A stretch of 64,000 nucleotides of DNA from Beroe forskalii (lineage: Eukaryota > Ctenophora > Nuda > Beroida > Beroidae): assembly GCA_011033025.1 (NCBI GenBank), contig WFMF01000127.1:248001-312000 (forward strand), read 5' to 3'. The notes under the pieces are model-generated. The model made no database searches, was not told the origin of the DNA, and worked only from the letters and a program-made list of their open reading frames with translations. Numbering within the stretch: the first letter of the stretch is position 1; each line of letters begins with the position of its first letter. Of this stretch, positions 10,894-25,200 are shown piece by piece. Position numbers and translations under genes: made by a program.

Positions 10894-13270
10894 CTATTTG
10901 AGGAGTTTCTGAGTATCGTCTTCAGAATCTTTCCCGAAACATCCCGGCATCAGGGACTCCTTGACTTCCCGACACATGGCGCAGTACCCAATCAGCGTGA
11001 AGAGGCCCTGAGGAAGGAGGAAAATTTAAGGTAGGAACTGGAAAATAGGTGGTTAGAAGGCAGTCTTGAACCATCCTGACATCACCGGCCAGAGAAATGG
11101 TTAGTTGGGACATCAACTACAGTTTTGGGTTGCTTAAAAAACCGGTTAACCGGTTATTCAGTCTAAATGTGTGAAAATATAATATATGGGCCCATGATTT
11201 GTGAAATTCTATCAAAAACGTATCGAGATGCATCACAAACCTGAGCAGCGAGGCAGAATCGAGCACTGATTTCCACGTAGAAGTTAGCTCTCAAAGCAAA
11301 GAGAGACCAGGAGGAAACAACGCTCAGGAAGACAAGACCAGACCCAACAACATCACCCTGAGGTGAGAAATTATCTATTAATAATATCCGGAAGTTGATG
11401 AAAATGATTCGTCAAAATACTAAAATAATGGAGTTATGGAGAAATTATGAACAAGGAATTTCAAAGCTGGATAATATTTTGGGAGGAAAAGTCCATCTGG
11501 TGTCGGCTAACTCACCCCAAATCCCTCCTTGGCACTAGCATTTGTAATAACCAGCATGGTATAGACCAGGATGCCAACGAAGATGTAAGCAAACTGGGGG
11601 ATGGTGAGGAAGAAGAATTCCATCTCTTGATTAAACCAGCACCTGCGATAAAATATTCAAATGAGGCGAATAAAAGATCCGTTTTTTAAATCACGAGAAT
11701 AATGACGGCATATTAATTACATGTTGTCAAAAATCATAAACTCAAAGCTATCCAATTAATGGAGAAAAAATGAGATTGGTGTCAACAAGGCTTTCATAAA
11801 AAACTTACGTCTGGGCATCGAAGGGTTGTCCAAAGTTAAGAGAGCCTCGAGGTGAAGTCAACTTATTGACAACCATGAAAGCACTGGGAACAAGGAAGGC
11901 TAGGATGTACACAACAGGAATCATCTTAGGGGAGGAATGTCTTCTTCAGCGAAAAGAGAAAATGGGTGAAATGACGGGTAATAAATCTGAAAAGAAAATG
12001 GTGCCAATATATCCTATGTCAAATACTACGTAGTTTTTGCTCATGACTACTCATGAGACCAGTGCCACAAACCTTGAAACTGAACTTCTTCCCCGGTTTC
12101 AGATCGGAATCCGACTTTCCTTGGACGAACTTGCGGAGGCAAATAAACTCTACGGAAAGCCAGAGAAGAGCTGCTAGCGAGAAGGAATCAACTGAAATGA
12201 TAAAACTGGTGTCAGCGAGTAGACTGGTGTTAGTGAGTAAACTAGTGTCAGCGATTAACCGGTGTCAGCTAGTAAACTGGTGTCAGAAACAAACTGGTGT
12301 CAGCGATAAACTGGTGTCAGCGATAAACTGGTGTCAGCGATAAACTGGTGTCAGCGATAAACTGGTGTCAGCGATTAACTGGTTTCAGCGATAAACTGGT
12401 TTCACCGTTAACTGGTGTCAACGATAAACGAGTGTCAGCGGTAAACAGTAAACATTGTGAGCGATGCAACTGGTTAAACTGGTGTCATCGAGTAAACTGG
12501 TGTCAGCGAGAAAACTGGTGTCAGTGATAAAGCGATAAAATGGTGTCAGTGAGCAAACTGGTGTCAGCGATAAAGCAGCAAATTGGTGTCAACGATAAAC
12601 TGGTGTCAGCAATTAACTGGTGTCAGCGATTAACTGGTGTCAGTGAAAAAGCAGTGAACTGGTGTCAGTGATAACGGATAAACTGGTGTCAGCCATGAAC
12701 TGTTGCCAGAGAGTAAACTGGTGTCAGTGTGATAAAAACAATTAACAGTGTGAGCGATACAACTGGTTAACTGGCGTCAGCCGTCAGTGAGTAAAACAGT
12801 GTGTCAGTGTGATAGAAACTCACAAATATAGAGCATGTAGACGCAGCTGATGTTTGCTGGTGTCATCCAGAAAGCGAGGTTCATGAGTAGATGAGTACCG
12901 ACCATGGCAAATATCACGTGCAGTCGACACTGCATAAGCGGCTTCCGTCGAGTGCTGTAATTTGGGATAGGGTAAAGGTTTGAATGTAGAATAGATTAAA
13001 AACTTATCAATTATCAAAGGTGCATTATAAAGCACCTTTTTCTCAACAAAATGTATAATTTCTGAACTTCTGAAGCCGCCGGAAATAATAATTGAGTATT
13101 GGTTGAATTCTCAATATTTCTTCCTACTCGGCTTTGATGATGAGGAGGAATGAAAAGGCAAGGATTCCAATAGCCACCAAGGGTAAGATCCTTTCCAGTT
13201 CCAACATTAGAGGACCCGCAGCGTTACCCACAGTAAGGTTCCCAAACATGGCCTCAGAATAATTCCTAGT
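10894..13270 (-). CDS. Seven-transmembrane domain exons of the adhesion GPCR
   Basis: Exons, 5' to 3' on the minus strand: 13128-13270, 12824-12954, 12073-12170 (or 12173), 11809-11924, 11516-11642, 11241-11357 and 10894-11007. TM1: ILPLVAIGILAFSFLLIIK; its end (GA) joins in phase with the C opening the next exon. TM2: CRLHVIFAMVGTHLLMNLAF. TM3: LLWLSVEFICL. TM4: IPVVYILAFLVPSAFMVV. TM5: FAYIFVGILVYTMLVI. TM6: GSGLVFLSVVSSWSLFAL. TM7: AQGLFTLIGYCAMCREVK, the strongest family match (adhesion receptors typically have QGLFIF...EVR here). The cytoplasmic tail is short and acidic (KDSEDDTQKLLK, stop). Confidence 0.9.
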
Positions 13271-16200
13271 CTGGAAAAATTGGGAGTGTTGGCAATAGAG
13301 AACCATTTTTACCAGGTTTTCTTACCAAAAGAAAACATTCTCTTTGTTTGAAAAAATGAGAATAATATTCTACAAGTTACTGCTATAGTGCTATACTTAG
13401 TATCACCTGCACTACCCCGACGAACATCCTCCACCCCTCGCAGTTACACACTACGTAGTTTCCTTCCAGGGACACGGTGGTGTTAGCACACGGGTCCCTA
13501 ACCCACTGGATTGAGTCACTCTCTTCTAGTCTCTCTGAAATGATAGATCAAAGGTTAGCACATGGATCCCGAGCGCATGATCGAGCCCCCCGTCAATCAA
13601 GCGATTGGATGGAGGGACGTCCTTCAAGCTTTTCTGAGAATTGAAGAGTCGACGGCACTTGAATGAAAATTGAGGTGGGTATTATCGACAAGACAAAAAG
13701 AATTTATCATCTAGGCTGTTTTGGATGATCACTTCTGTTTCTCTGAGAATTTTGATTTTAAAACAGGCTCTGAATTTAACAAGTCATCTGTTTTCGGGTT
13801 ACGAAACTGTGAATTAAACTCTTTATTAGTCATTATATTAGTATTATCATAATCAATGAATAAAGATCTAATAGTACTGAATTTTAGGCAGGTTCGGTAC
13901 GTTTCTAGGTCCGTTAAGATCGTTTAGCTCAGCTTAGCCGGTTGTTTCGGATAGCTTAAGTTTTAGCGAAGCGTGTTATCCTCATTAACGTAGTAGATGT
14001 GAACAGCCTGCACATCACTCGATTGATTGTGATGAAGGGATTGATAAAGACATACAAATTTATTGTCTGCGTCCCAACGTTCAAAACATTTCATCAAAAG
14101 AACAGCAAAATACTGCGCGTCTTCATCAAGCCCTCCCATCAATCGAGCGATATCCACACGTTACGTTATTCCCCGTAGCAGATTTTCATTACGTTATTCC
14201 CCGTAGCAGATGTAAATAGTATGTGAATAGCAGATGTGAATTTCAACTCACCGTTTTCCCATCTTCCTATGTCATATACAGCACATGCATAATGACGGTC
14301 TTTGTTTAGCTAGATATTAGCGAGGTTTTACAGTGTGTCAACATAATTATGGGAACGGGTGTGGAGTTGAAAATGCTCCGAATTCAGAGCCTCTATAATC
14401 CTCATAAATTCACTTTTAAGTATAATTGCAAGGTTTTACAGTGTATGAACATAATAATAGAAGCAGGTGTTGAGTGGAAAATGCACCAAATTCAAATATA
14501 ATCCTCATGGAATGATAGAATCATGCGAACGTCAAACATGCATGTATGTACAGTATGTATGTAATCTGTATGTATCAGACATAAAATCGACATCTTTTAT
14601 CAAACATGCTCTACCTTTTTTGAAGAGGTGAAGTTGACACTGATTCTCTGGTCTTCCCCGGGGATAGAAGAGTTCTGTGGCAGATCCACCCACGCTACCG
14701 GACTGAAAGAAGGGGACTGATTAAAAAGAGAGGACTGAAAAGAGGGAGGTATTTTAATTTTCTGATCTCCAAACTCGATGATCTAGCAGGATTCTATCAT
14801 TCTACCCTGACCTCCGACGCGCGCATTTTTTACAACAATATACTTCAAATGCCGGGCTGTTGCGCGCTAAGGGTGGGAGAAATTCACCTTACGATGTTGC
14901 TGTTGCGCGCTAAGGGTGGGAGAAATTCACCTTACGATGTTGCTGTTGCGCGCTAAGGGTGGGAGAAATTCACCTGACAAGGTTGCTGATGTCGGTGCCC
15001 GGGAAATATTTGTTTTGTAGGACCCACAGGAAGCTACTCTTCACGAACAGATTAGCACTCAACTGCAATAAGAGGAGAAGGGTTTAAAGTGGTGGGTGGA
15101 TGGATGAAAGTTGAAAGTTGAAATCGATATTCGAATTTGCCTCAAGGCAAGATTGAGAACGTACATTTCCCTATTTCAGCACATTTTAGAACGTAGATTT
15201 CACTATTTATGATAATTATCTGTAAATTTTTACGACTTACATCAACCATCCAATTGTCGTAAACGAGGATTGAAGAAGAAAAGGCTTTGGCGTCTGTCTT
15301 CAGTTTAATCGCAGCGTAGGCGAACTTTCTGTTGAAATTCTCGCTGATCGTAGAAACCCACGCGTTGATAATATTGGCAGCAGTTACTATCAGTCTGCAG
15401 AAATAATAGTTCAATAAATATCTTAGGAAGCAAGTTGAAAACCTTTAAAGACGATATTGATACGAGAAAGTTTGAAAAACAGGAGCTTTCGAATAGCATG
15501 TGATATTCGTCGACAGCTAAATATATCCAAGTTTCGGCTTGAAACCTTCAGAAATACAGAATCAGGATGACCTATGTTTACAATCTCAATTGGCATCAAT
15601 TTTTACTGAAATCTGACAACTATACTCGCTGTAGTGATTGAAAATCAAGTTTTTCACGAACTGGTTTAATTGCGATAATTCCAGGTTTTCATTGTACCCA
15701 AACTTCCACGGGTCTAGAAGGATGTATCGCAAGGCGTTGTAACAGTGAACCTTTTCCTGCGGAAGATTTTTAAGTGTTTTTCTCGATCATAATATCTTTA
15801 AATTATATGAAATTAAAATATCATAGTTAAGTACTTTGCCGAAAGATAACATTTTATCAGCGTGGAATTGATGAGATATTCCCTGGTGAAAAACGGGTTT
15901 AAAATGCTAAGATACATTCATAATTGATTAATCATTGTTCATTTAGAAATGGCGACAAAAACCACCTTTTCCATCTGAATTGCCCCATGAATTTCTCACC
16001 ATTTTGTCGGTGATGTTAGAAGTGAACTTGTAAAGATGGTCAAGAGAAGAGAGAACTTCCTCTGCTGTCAGATTCACACTCAGCAGATACTCCAGAACCT
16101 CGCACGAAACCTTCTTTTCCTGCTGATGAGATGGAATGTTTGGTAAAATAAGTAACGAGTAAAAAGTGTGAACCGGGATATTATGCTGTAGAGAATATGG

Positions 16201-19200
16201 AATGTAGTTAGATTTCGGTCATCCCAGGGCGAATTACGCTCGTATCCCGGAGGACTCTAGAGTTCCCCGCAAATTCCATTACCGTTGCAACGATCATGCA
16301 AGGTAGTTTCAGCTTTTCAGGGAAAACCAGCAGCGATTTACGTTTGATTGATTGAAACAAGTACCCTCATGGGGCATTTATGCCGCTTTTATGAGCAGGA
16401 AAAAAGTGAAAATTTTATAATACGAGAATGTGTCAGGGGCTTTAAAATTTACTGACACAAAATTTTAGAATACCAGCTTGGAAGTTGGCTTCTAACCTCC
16501 TTCGTTTCATAGGTTGGCTCGTCTTGATCATCGTCATCAGGCACCGGTCCTTGATCATCAGGCGCCTGTCCTTGATCATCAGACGCCTGTCCTTGATCAT
16601 CAGACTCCTGTCCTTGATCATCAGGCGCCTGTCCTTGATCATCAGGCGCCTGTTCTTGATCATCAGGCGCCTGTCCTTGATCATCAGGCGCCTGTTCTTG
16701 ATCATCAGGCGCCTGTCCTTGATCATCGGGCGCCTGTCCTTGATCATCAGGCGCCTGTCCTTGATCATCGGGCACCTCTCCTTGATCATCAGGCGCCTGT
16801 TCTTGGTCACCAAGCGCTTTTCCTTGGTCTCCAGGATCAGTTTCTTCGTCATTTGTGTCAGTAGCTTTTTCGGGCAAAACGTCTTCACCCTGTAGTATGA
16901 CTTCATAAAAACAAAACGTTTGCGTACAAAAATTAAGATTTATCAACAGCAGTTTTATAACGTTTCATAGGAATTGAAACACACTTGATATAAGAAAATT
17001 GGTTTGTCAATGTCAGTTGCTCATTTAATTTTTATATTTTTTCCGCTCAGATTGCCGTGTATTTCAGTGATTTACCGCTAGCAGAAATATGACCAGCTCC
17101 CTATCAAAAAAGTGATTTACCGCTAGCGCAAGTCTGACGAGTTCCCTATCAACTTGAATCCCAGAGTACCTCACCAAATCCCACTCAGAGTAGTAACATC
17201 TCCTGGTGGCAGTTACAATGACATCATCATCTGAATCTGTGATGGCGTCATCATCAATCTGTGATGACATCATCAGGTTTGTTGTGTCATCAGGTGTTGC
17301 GGTGTCATCAGGTTTGGTGTCATCAGGATTTGCGGTGTCATCAGCTGCTGATGTGTCATCAGCTGCTGATGTGTCATCAGCTGCTGATGTGTCGTCACCA
17401 GCTGATGTGTCGTCTTCAGGTGATGTGTCATCATCAGGTGATGTGTCGTCTTCAGCTGATGTGTCGTCTTCAGCTGATGTGGTGTCATCAGCTGATGTGA
17501 TGTCATCAGGTGTTTCGTCGTCATCAGCTGATGTGTCATCATCAGGTGATGTGTCGTCATCAGTTTGATGTGTCATCAGGTGATGAGTCGTCAGGAGTTT
17601 TGGAGTCATCAGGATCAACTGTGATGGTGTTCTTGTCTCCTGGAAAAAATAATTTTCTAAAATTTCAAGTGTCAATATTCTCATTAGATGTGACTATCAT
17701 TAAGTATGTCAAGCACACATTTTTGTACGTTTCAAGAAGAACATTTTCAAGAAAAATGAAGAAACTTTATGTCACATGATTTGAATCATGAAATATCATG
17801 ACTGTTTTGGTACCGTTTTGGTAAGAAAAATGGAAGAGAGTTTGTTGTGACTCTATGATAATAAATAATCACTGTTTTGGTACCGTTTTTGGTAGTAGCC
17901 CATGTTATCTGTCCCAGGTTGCTGATGAAGGGGTTAGTTTCATTGTAGGAGTAGCAACAGGTTGGGTCGGGTTCGCACTTGGGGACTCCAGGATTGGGGC
18001 GTGTCAGGAAGACATGTAGCTGACATCAACCGCTCGTTGATCCTGGAAATTGTCAGGATATTTGTAGGAATTTTCAAAAAAATATTCAACGAATTTTACA
18101 GGAATGTTCAAGGAAATTGCAGTATTGCACGCAGGGTATGTATCTATATTGCACTCCTGTTGCAAGGGGCTAGCCGACATCAGTCCAGAAATAAGTTTAT
18201 CATGGGATGAAAATCGGACACTAGGAAACGACTAAATTCATCTGTAGCTAGAAGCGTTTCGCCCATTCTATTGATAGACGCTCGGAATCTGGAATAGATA
18301 CCTTATTACATGAAATTAAGAAAGCAGTTAATTAAGAAACCGGCAAAAGTTTCTGAGAAACTGCACTTTTTCGCGCGCGCACGTTACTTTAATTATATGT
18401 AGATTAATTTTGTAGGTAATTTCTTAGTAATTCTCTTTTAATGACTATTAATTCTACCCATTAATATTAAAAAATTTGTATTTCAAAAGCCAAAAAGGAC
18501 TCAAGTCCTCAGTTGACTTACCCTTTAGATCCTTTGCCCGGTTGAAATGTAATTTGAAAATTTTACAAACTTATAGGTAAAGAGATGTCCAGAAAAAATG
18601 TTATAAAATTTATAATCTCGATTCTATACATCTATGAAATTTTCTTAATTTATTCCAGTTCCAAAAAGTTTCTTAATGCCTTTTGTAAACAAAAAGGTTT
18701 CTTAATTTGCTGCTTTCTTATTTTCCTGCCGATTAATTAGTTGCTTACTAAATTTGTTACAATAAGGTAGGCGGTCGCAATACTAATACTTCATTAACGT
18801 TGCGCGCGGTGCCAAATTGCTGAGAATGAATGCACTTTTTTCGCGCGCGCGCGGTGTAGAGGTATACCTGTTGCAGTGCCCATCACAAGAGTTATAGGTG
18901 ACTACCTTCTCTCTGTTTAGACTTTAGGAAACCCTTTCCTGGCCCAAACTTTAACCCTAATCCTTAAATCCTTATCCAGATCCTGAGCTCTAACCAGACC
19001 CTTGCATTTGCTCAGAGTTGAAATGTAACAATATATAATGTCGTGAGATAAAAAATATGTCCAGAAATTACAGGTGATATATTGTTAACCTGGACCTGAT
19101 ATACATCCTATTTTTCGCCTTCCCAAACCACGATCTCTGCCAACCCTCCTCTATGCCTTTTTGTAAACAAAAAGGCCAATGGGGAAGGAAAATATGTCTG

Positions 19201-22200
19201 TTCCCTCACTCAGCTCATATGTGTACCTGTAGCAGTGTCCATCACAGGAGTAGGTGACAACCTTCTCTCTGTGGGGCCCCTCTGTAAAGGCAACCCTTTC
19301 GGATGCAAGGTTGTAAGATGAGGTTATGTCCGTTTCCTCATTCAGCTCATATTATGTGTACCTGAAGCAGTGCCCATCACAGGAGTAGGTGACTACCTTC
19401 TCTCTGTAAAGGTAACTCACAGCCCCCATGCTGCTCACAGGGTTCCCAGTGTTAGCGTAGTTTACAGGGATCTTACAGCAAACTGTGGGGATTTAAGCAG
19501 GGATTAATGGTGGGATTACAAAAACAGTCGGGATTGATGGACATCAGAGAGAGATCTTACAGCAAACTGAAGGGAATATAGTCAAATCATGCAATGTCAG
19601 ACGTCTCTGAAAAAATAAATCGAAATTCTCAATTTGTTAAATGCAATTGAATTGAAAAATCATTAAGTTACTCAACAGCCGGGAGTCGGGACTTATGGAT
19701 ATCATTATCATGGAAAAATACTTAATAAGTAAATAAATAATAAATAAGTAAATAAAAACATTATAAATTTTGTGGGATAGACAGTAATGCAGAGGAATGG
19801 AAAATCCTAAATAGAAGCTTTAGAAATATTTTGAGGGACCGGGCACAACCTGGGCACGCCTGTGCCCAGGTTGTGCCCCAGGTGTGCAAGACTTACAAGA
19901 TTCCACAGTGAAAACATGGTCTAGTTTCAGGCGTGTCTTATCACCAATAGTAAGCCATTCGTGATCATCCCTGTTCTTAGTAATCTGAGGCATGTCTTAG
20001 GGAGCAAGTGAAAACCTTCAATGATACGATAAAGTTTAAAATCAGAAGCTTTCGAAAATCATATGATTATCGTCGTCAGCCATTTGATAGAATCACAGAA
20101 ACTGCAGAATTGAAAGAAAAAAAATCTGCAAACGAGGCACATAAATCTATGAATCTGTGAAAAAGATCGCTTCAAGTTCGAATCAGAAGAAGTCACAAAT
20201 TTGCTTAAACTTTTAAACTTTATAATTTTGAACGAACTTGATGTAAACGAACTTGATGAAGCATGGTATCACCTGTTTGGGAAGTTTATCCTCAGGAAGC
20301 GGTGAAATCAGATCTCCCGCAATACACAGCGCATCGTTCCACCAAATGGAGAAACACGGACACTTCTTATCAAAATACACCTTCTTATCTGAAATATTAG
20401 GGCATCGCTCATGAAATACAGCTTATCCGAAACAAGCTTGTCATCACAAAGGCATCAAAGTTCTATCCTCATCAATTATTGATTTGAATTTTGAAGAAAT
20501 ACCAGTCTCTTTCGATAAGTTGAATTTCCGAAATTGCATCATCCGATGTGATTCATTTTAATAATACTTAAGCCACTCATATTTCAACTAGAGTATTGAC
20601 TTCAGAAAGATCCCCAAATTTTACCCCACATAAATACACCTCCTAAGGTATTCTGTATTGAATACTTAAACAACTCACTGTTCATGAGGTAGACCCTCCC
20701 AGTGAGGAGATCACTGCCTTGAGATTCACTTGTCGGGGAGTCCACGTAGGCTTTAATACACATCTCCGCGTTAGAGCCGTCCTCACTCGTAAATACCGGG
20801 AAGTCACAACACACTGTCGGGAATTTTAAATTCGGAAAGGCGAAATCTTCGCTTCCAAAATAAGGACCCGGAACTTTTAAATAAAGGGCGTTTTGTCGGG
20901 GATTGCTCATTTATGTAAAAGGACTCTTGTTTAGTCCTGTTTTCTATAGGTAGAAGTGCAACACATGGCTGCATCGGGAAATATTTTGAACAGAAAATGA
21001 AGAGTCTACCATCACTTCTTTGTGTCAACCCACCTTTCTTGACAGGGATGACAGTGTCGTTGTACTCTCCCCCAGTGCAGGCAATGAAGAAGTTGGTCTG
21101 GGTAATCTCACTACTGACTGGATCAGCATACTCAGCCTTGTGATCAGCCGAAAATTCAAACTGAGGAGGGGAGGGGTGAAAATATAAAATATCAATTTAG
21201 GGAGCAAGTTTGAAACATAAAATCATATGAAAATATCAATAGCAGGAGAAATCGAGCAGAAAAAAAACAAAGAAAAAATGTTGACACAAATATTGAAAGC
21301 ATAAAGATTGATAGAAGCTAACTGATCATTTCATTTTCGAAATAAGTAGCGTGAAATGCTGTACCTGGTAGCAGTCGAAATGCTACCTGTTAACCTGGTA
21401 ACAGTAACCTGGTAACAGTAACCTGGTAACAGTAACCTGGTAACAGTAACCTGGTAACAGTAACCTGGTAACAGTAACCTGGTAACAGTCAGTATTCCTG
21501 ATCCTATACTCCACCACAGTCCCATCAGCAATGTGGGTGTAGTAGGTTTTAGGGTTATCGGAAGAGGAGTAGTCTGGGTCGGGCACTTCAAACCCGGATA
21601 AAACCTGGAAAAAGGACTTTCAGAGTAGTACCGATGCGGACAATTTAGCTCAATTTCCCGATACCTTTGGGTTGCTTTTCGAGTCATCTACGAAAATAGG
21701 CGGCAAAAACAGCGAAAACAATAAAACACCAATATTAACAATTTACTTTTCTACCTCGTATTTCTCAGGGTGGAGCATCCCCTCCGTGGAGCTTAAAGGG
21801 GGCGAATAGGGGGCGAAAAGGGGCGTGGACGGAACACTCGGTGACCGGCAAGTGAATGACATATGACATCTGAACCACGTGAAAACAAACCTCGTATTTC
21901 TCTGGGTGGAGCATCCCCTCCGTCGAACACGCACCAGCTGGAATGTTGGAGGAGATGGCATCTGATCCACACCCGGGTGGGTTACGATCCCACCCGTTCA
22001 CTGTACACCTGGTATAGGGAAGTTAGTAAGTTACGGTGACATGTCGATTAGACTGTAATTAGACTGTGAATATCATTATTTTCTTATTTCTGTCGAACTC
22101 CTTCATTTCACAGTTCTCGGGCTGTTGATATGATAGCTGTCGGTGAGCCGCGCAAATTACGATTTACGCTTCAGTGGTGGCATGACCCCTCACAATTATG

Positions 22201-25200
22201 AGGCGTAAAAGTGCAGAAAAACAACCTGTAAACGTAGTTATCTTCAAACGCCGCCTCGTAAATCTCTAGTGGCGCCACCTCCAAGTTATTTCCCGGTGCA
22301 ACGTACGTCTGAAAGTGACGTTATTGTCATGGCTAATAATTATTTTATCTTGAAGGTCTTACTTCCATTTCAACAACCGTACGGCCAATGACAGGAATCG
22401 AACGCGGGGTCTTTCGATCACGAGGCAGACTGGATACCATTACACCAACTGACCAATGGCTAATTGATGACGCCATAATCATAGTTAACATGGATGAATC
22501 AGGATGATATATCAAAACAGCGTCATAGCAAATCAATGGCTTCACCTGAGAGTAATTGTACTAGATACCGTGGAATAATATTGAAATATTCTGTATACCC
22601 TGATCTCAAACCCTGGCTCTGTTCCAAACCTGAGAGTTGTAGATAGGGTAGCGCAACACCACCCCAGGACTGACTACCAAGATATCAAAGCAAGGTTTGA
22701 GAATGTAATGATCCGTGGTGGCTGGAGGGTTCTCTTCTCGCAGCGACCTGGTGTGGAAGATCTCATAATAAACGCTTAGCGGTTACAGCTCCAACTGCTA
22801 TTTGTGCGTCTTTTGTGTGCGCAGCTTATGTTTGCACGGCGTACAAACAAGTTATTCATTGCCTATACGCCGCGTAAACTTAAGCCGCGCACAAAAAACG
22901 CGTAATAATTTTAACAGAAATTCTAAGAAGCGTAAATTGAGTAATATTATGACTTAAGTGGTGATCATAGCGAGGTTAAATCTCGAAAACAATTCTTGAG
23001 CGAGTATCTCAACCCACCTAAACCCACCTAAACCCACCTAAACCCACCAAAACCCACCTAAAAACATCGATACTGCACTGGGAACCAGAGTTTGTCAGCT
23101 CTATCAGATCAACCTCTACTGTGCCTGCAAACATAGGTTATAACAAACGACCAATCAGCGACCAGTATCATACCAATCATCTGCACTGATAAAAGCGCGC
23201 AAAAGCCGTCAATTACGCGCACTGCAAAATTCACGGCTTTATCAAGCCTCTCTTTATCAATTCGCACATACGAGTACTAACGTCACCTGGTATGATATCC
23301 ATGTCATCCGTACAGTACTGCGCAGGTGCACGTTCGTCGCATGGCAACGGGGTCACCTCACAGATGAAGGTCTTGGAGCCGGTGTTGAGGTTGGGAGGGA
23401 TTATAAGTTTTGGTTTCTGAGTGTTTGAACCCTCATCCCATGTACCGTCCTCAATCTGTGGAAGAATAAAAAACACGAATCAAACCCTGAAATTTGTAAT
23501 AACATCACAAGGACATGATTACTTAATTAATTAATTATCAAGGAACAATTATATTTAAGATTAAAATGAAATAATACCAAAAATGTTGCTAATAATTTTA
23601 CAAATGTCTGGGCATTTGATATTAGCAAAATTTCGAGAAATTCAGAGCGTATAAAATTTTTAATTATTGAAATTTAAAATTGTATGAAATTTGAAACAAC
23701 CCCAAAAAATTCGACTCACTTCGTAGGGCCCGGAGTTGTCCTGAGTGTAGGGGAACCCATCAGTGTTCCGCCAGGTCACTGCCACAGGGTACCTCAGCGA
23801 TGAAACCTGAAATATGACAGGGAACATTATACGCATGTGTGTGCAGATCGCTCGAAAAGAAGTGCTCGAATGCTCGACATGCTGGTAATAATGTTGCGAT
23901 ATACACGCCTCTTCTTGTAATAACTTTAGATACTAACGATTGCGCGCGCAACTCTACACAACTTACTTTTGCAAGCCCAAGTGCTTCCCCATGATAATGA
24001 CGTCATCAATCCATCATTAAAACCCCTGATTATGACGCAGACTCTCCCACAACTCAAAGAGTACCCGCTTACCTGCACACTGAGAGTAACCGCGACACCA
24101 GCTTGTATCGTCTGGTGATCGGGAGCCATGTGGAACACACCCAGAAACGCACGGAGTATCCCTAAATTAGGGGGAGTTATCAAAGTTACAGAGGGCATAC
24201 TCGCATACTTAACATGGTCAAGGGGGTATCCCTAAATTAGGGGAGATATGGTTTAGGGCATTTGGTAGTTGACATTTGATATGGAATACATCCAGGAACG
24301 CACCGAGTTTTTCATATGGAGGGTATGAAGGATATAGAAGGGTAATAAGTTGGCACCGGTATGCATATGGAGGTATGAAAGTTAAGACTATTTAGAGGTA
24401 CCGAAAAATGGCGGTATGGAAGTTAAGGACGGCAATATTGGTAGTGATATTTGTTGAACATAAACACAGAAACGCTTTATATATAGGGGAGTAAGGGTTT
24501 GATGACTTTACCACCTGGGGGTGCACCATACCGGTTATGCCGCCATTTATATCATCGGTTGTGTATTTGAAAGTGTATCTTGATACTTTGATATGTATGT
24601 ACAACATTTTTTGGCACTCTTGTTAGCTTCATACCTGTAAGTATCGTGGTCAAACACCGAACAGAAATAGTCGGTACTGAACTGATTCAGCTTAGCCGGT
24701 ACAGACAGCGTCGTCACCTGGAAATACAGAGAATTCAGATGAAAACAGAAGCTATAGAAGTACAGAATGTTAGGAATTAGAAAGCAAGTTCACTAAGTTT
24801 TCACTGTAACCGACCGTTCAGCAAACGTCACGAAAAACTCAAATGACGGACGGACTTGATCCCCAAGATTTAAATTTGATTTTCACACCTGAGCTAACGT
24901 TCATGTTATTATCCCAAACAATTACATTACTTTATCTTAATCAAATTAAGTCGGCATTAAATTAAGAATGTCAGATGGCCATGATGTCATGTGATGAACA
25001 TCATCACCTGAAACTTCAGTATCAACAGAGGAATGAATGTGCATCTGTCGAAATTTCTTAATAAGATGAATCATGATATATTATTTTGCAGTAGATCAAA
25101 TAGAATCTTTAGTCACATGACTCCAATTTATTAAATCAATAAGTCGACAGGACAAATAAGCGTTCATAATGATGTAACTATCTCTCCTGAAAATGGTGAA

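Noticed and set aside
16485-16895. Plus-strand open frames over the acidic repeats
   Set aside because: Any frame of a 21-bp repeat without stops stays open. Only the minus frame has good splice sites, matching strand and an acidic composition.
23009-23062. Telomere-like AACCCACCTA repeat
   Set aside because: Only five units, starting exactly at an exon donor inside a gene; better explained as a duplicated splice junction.
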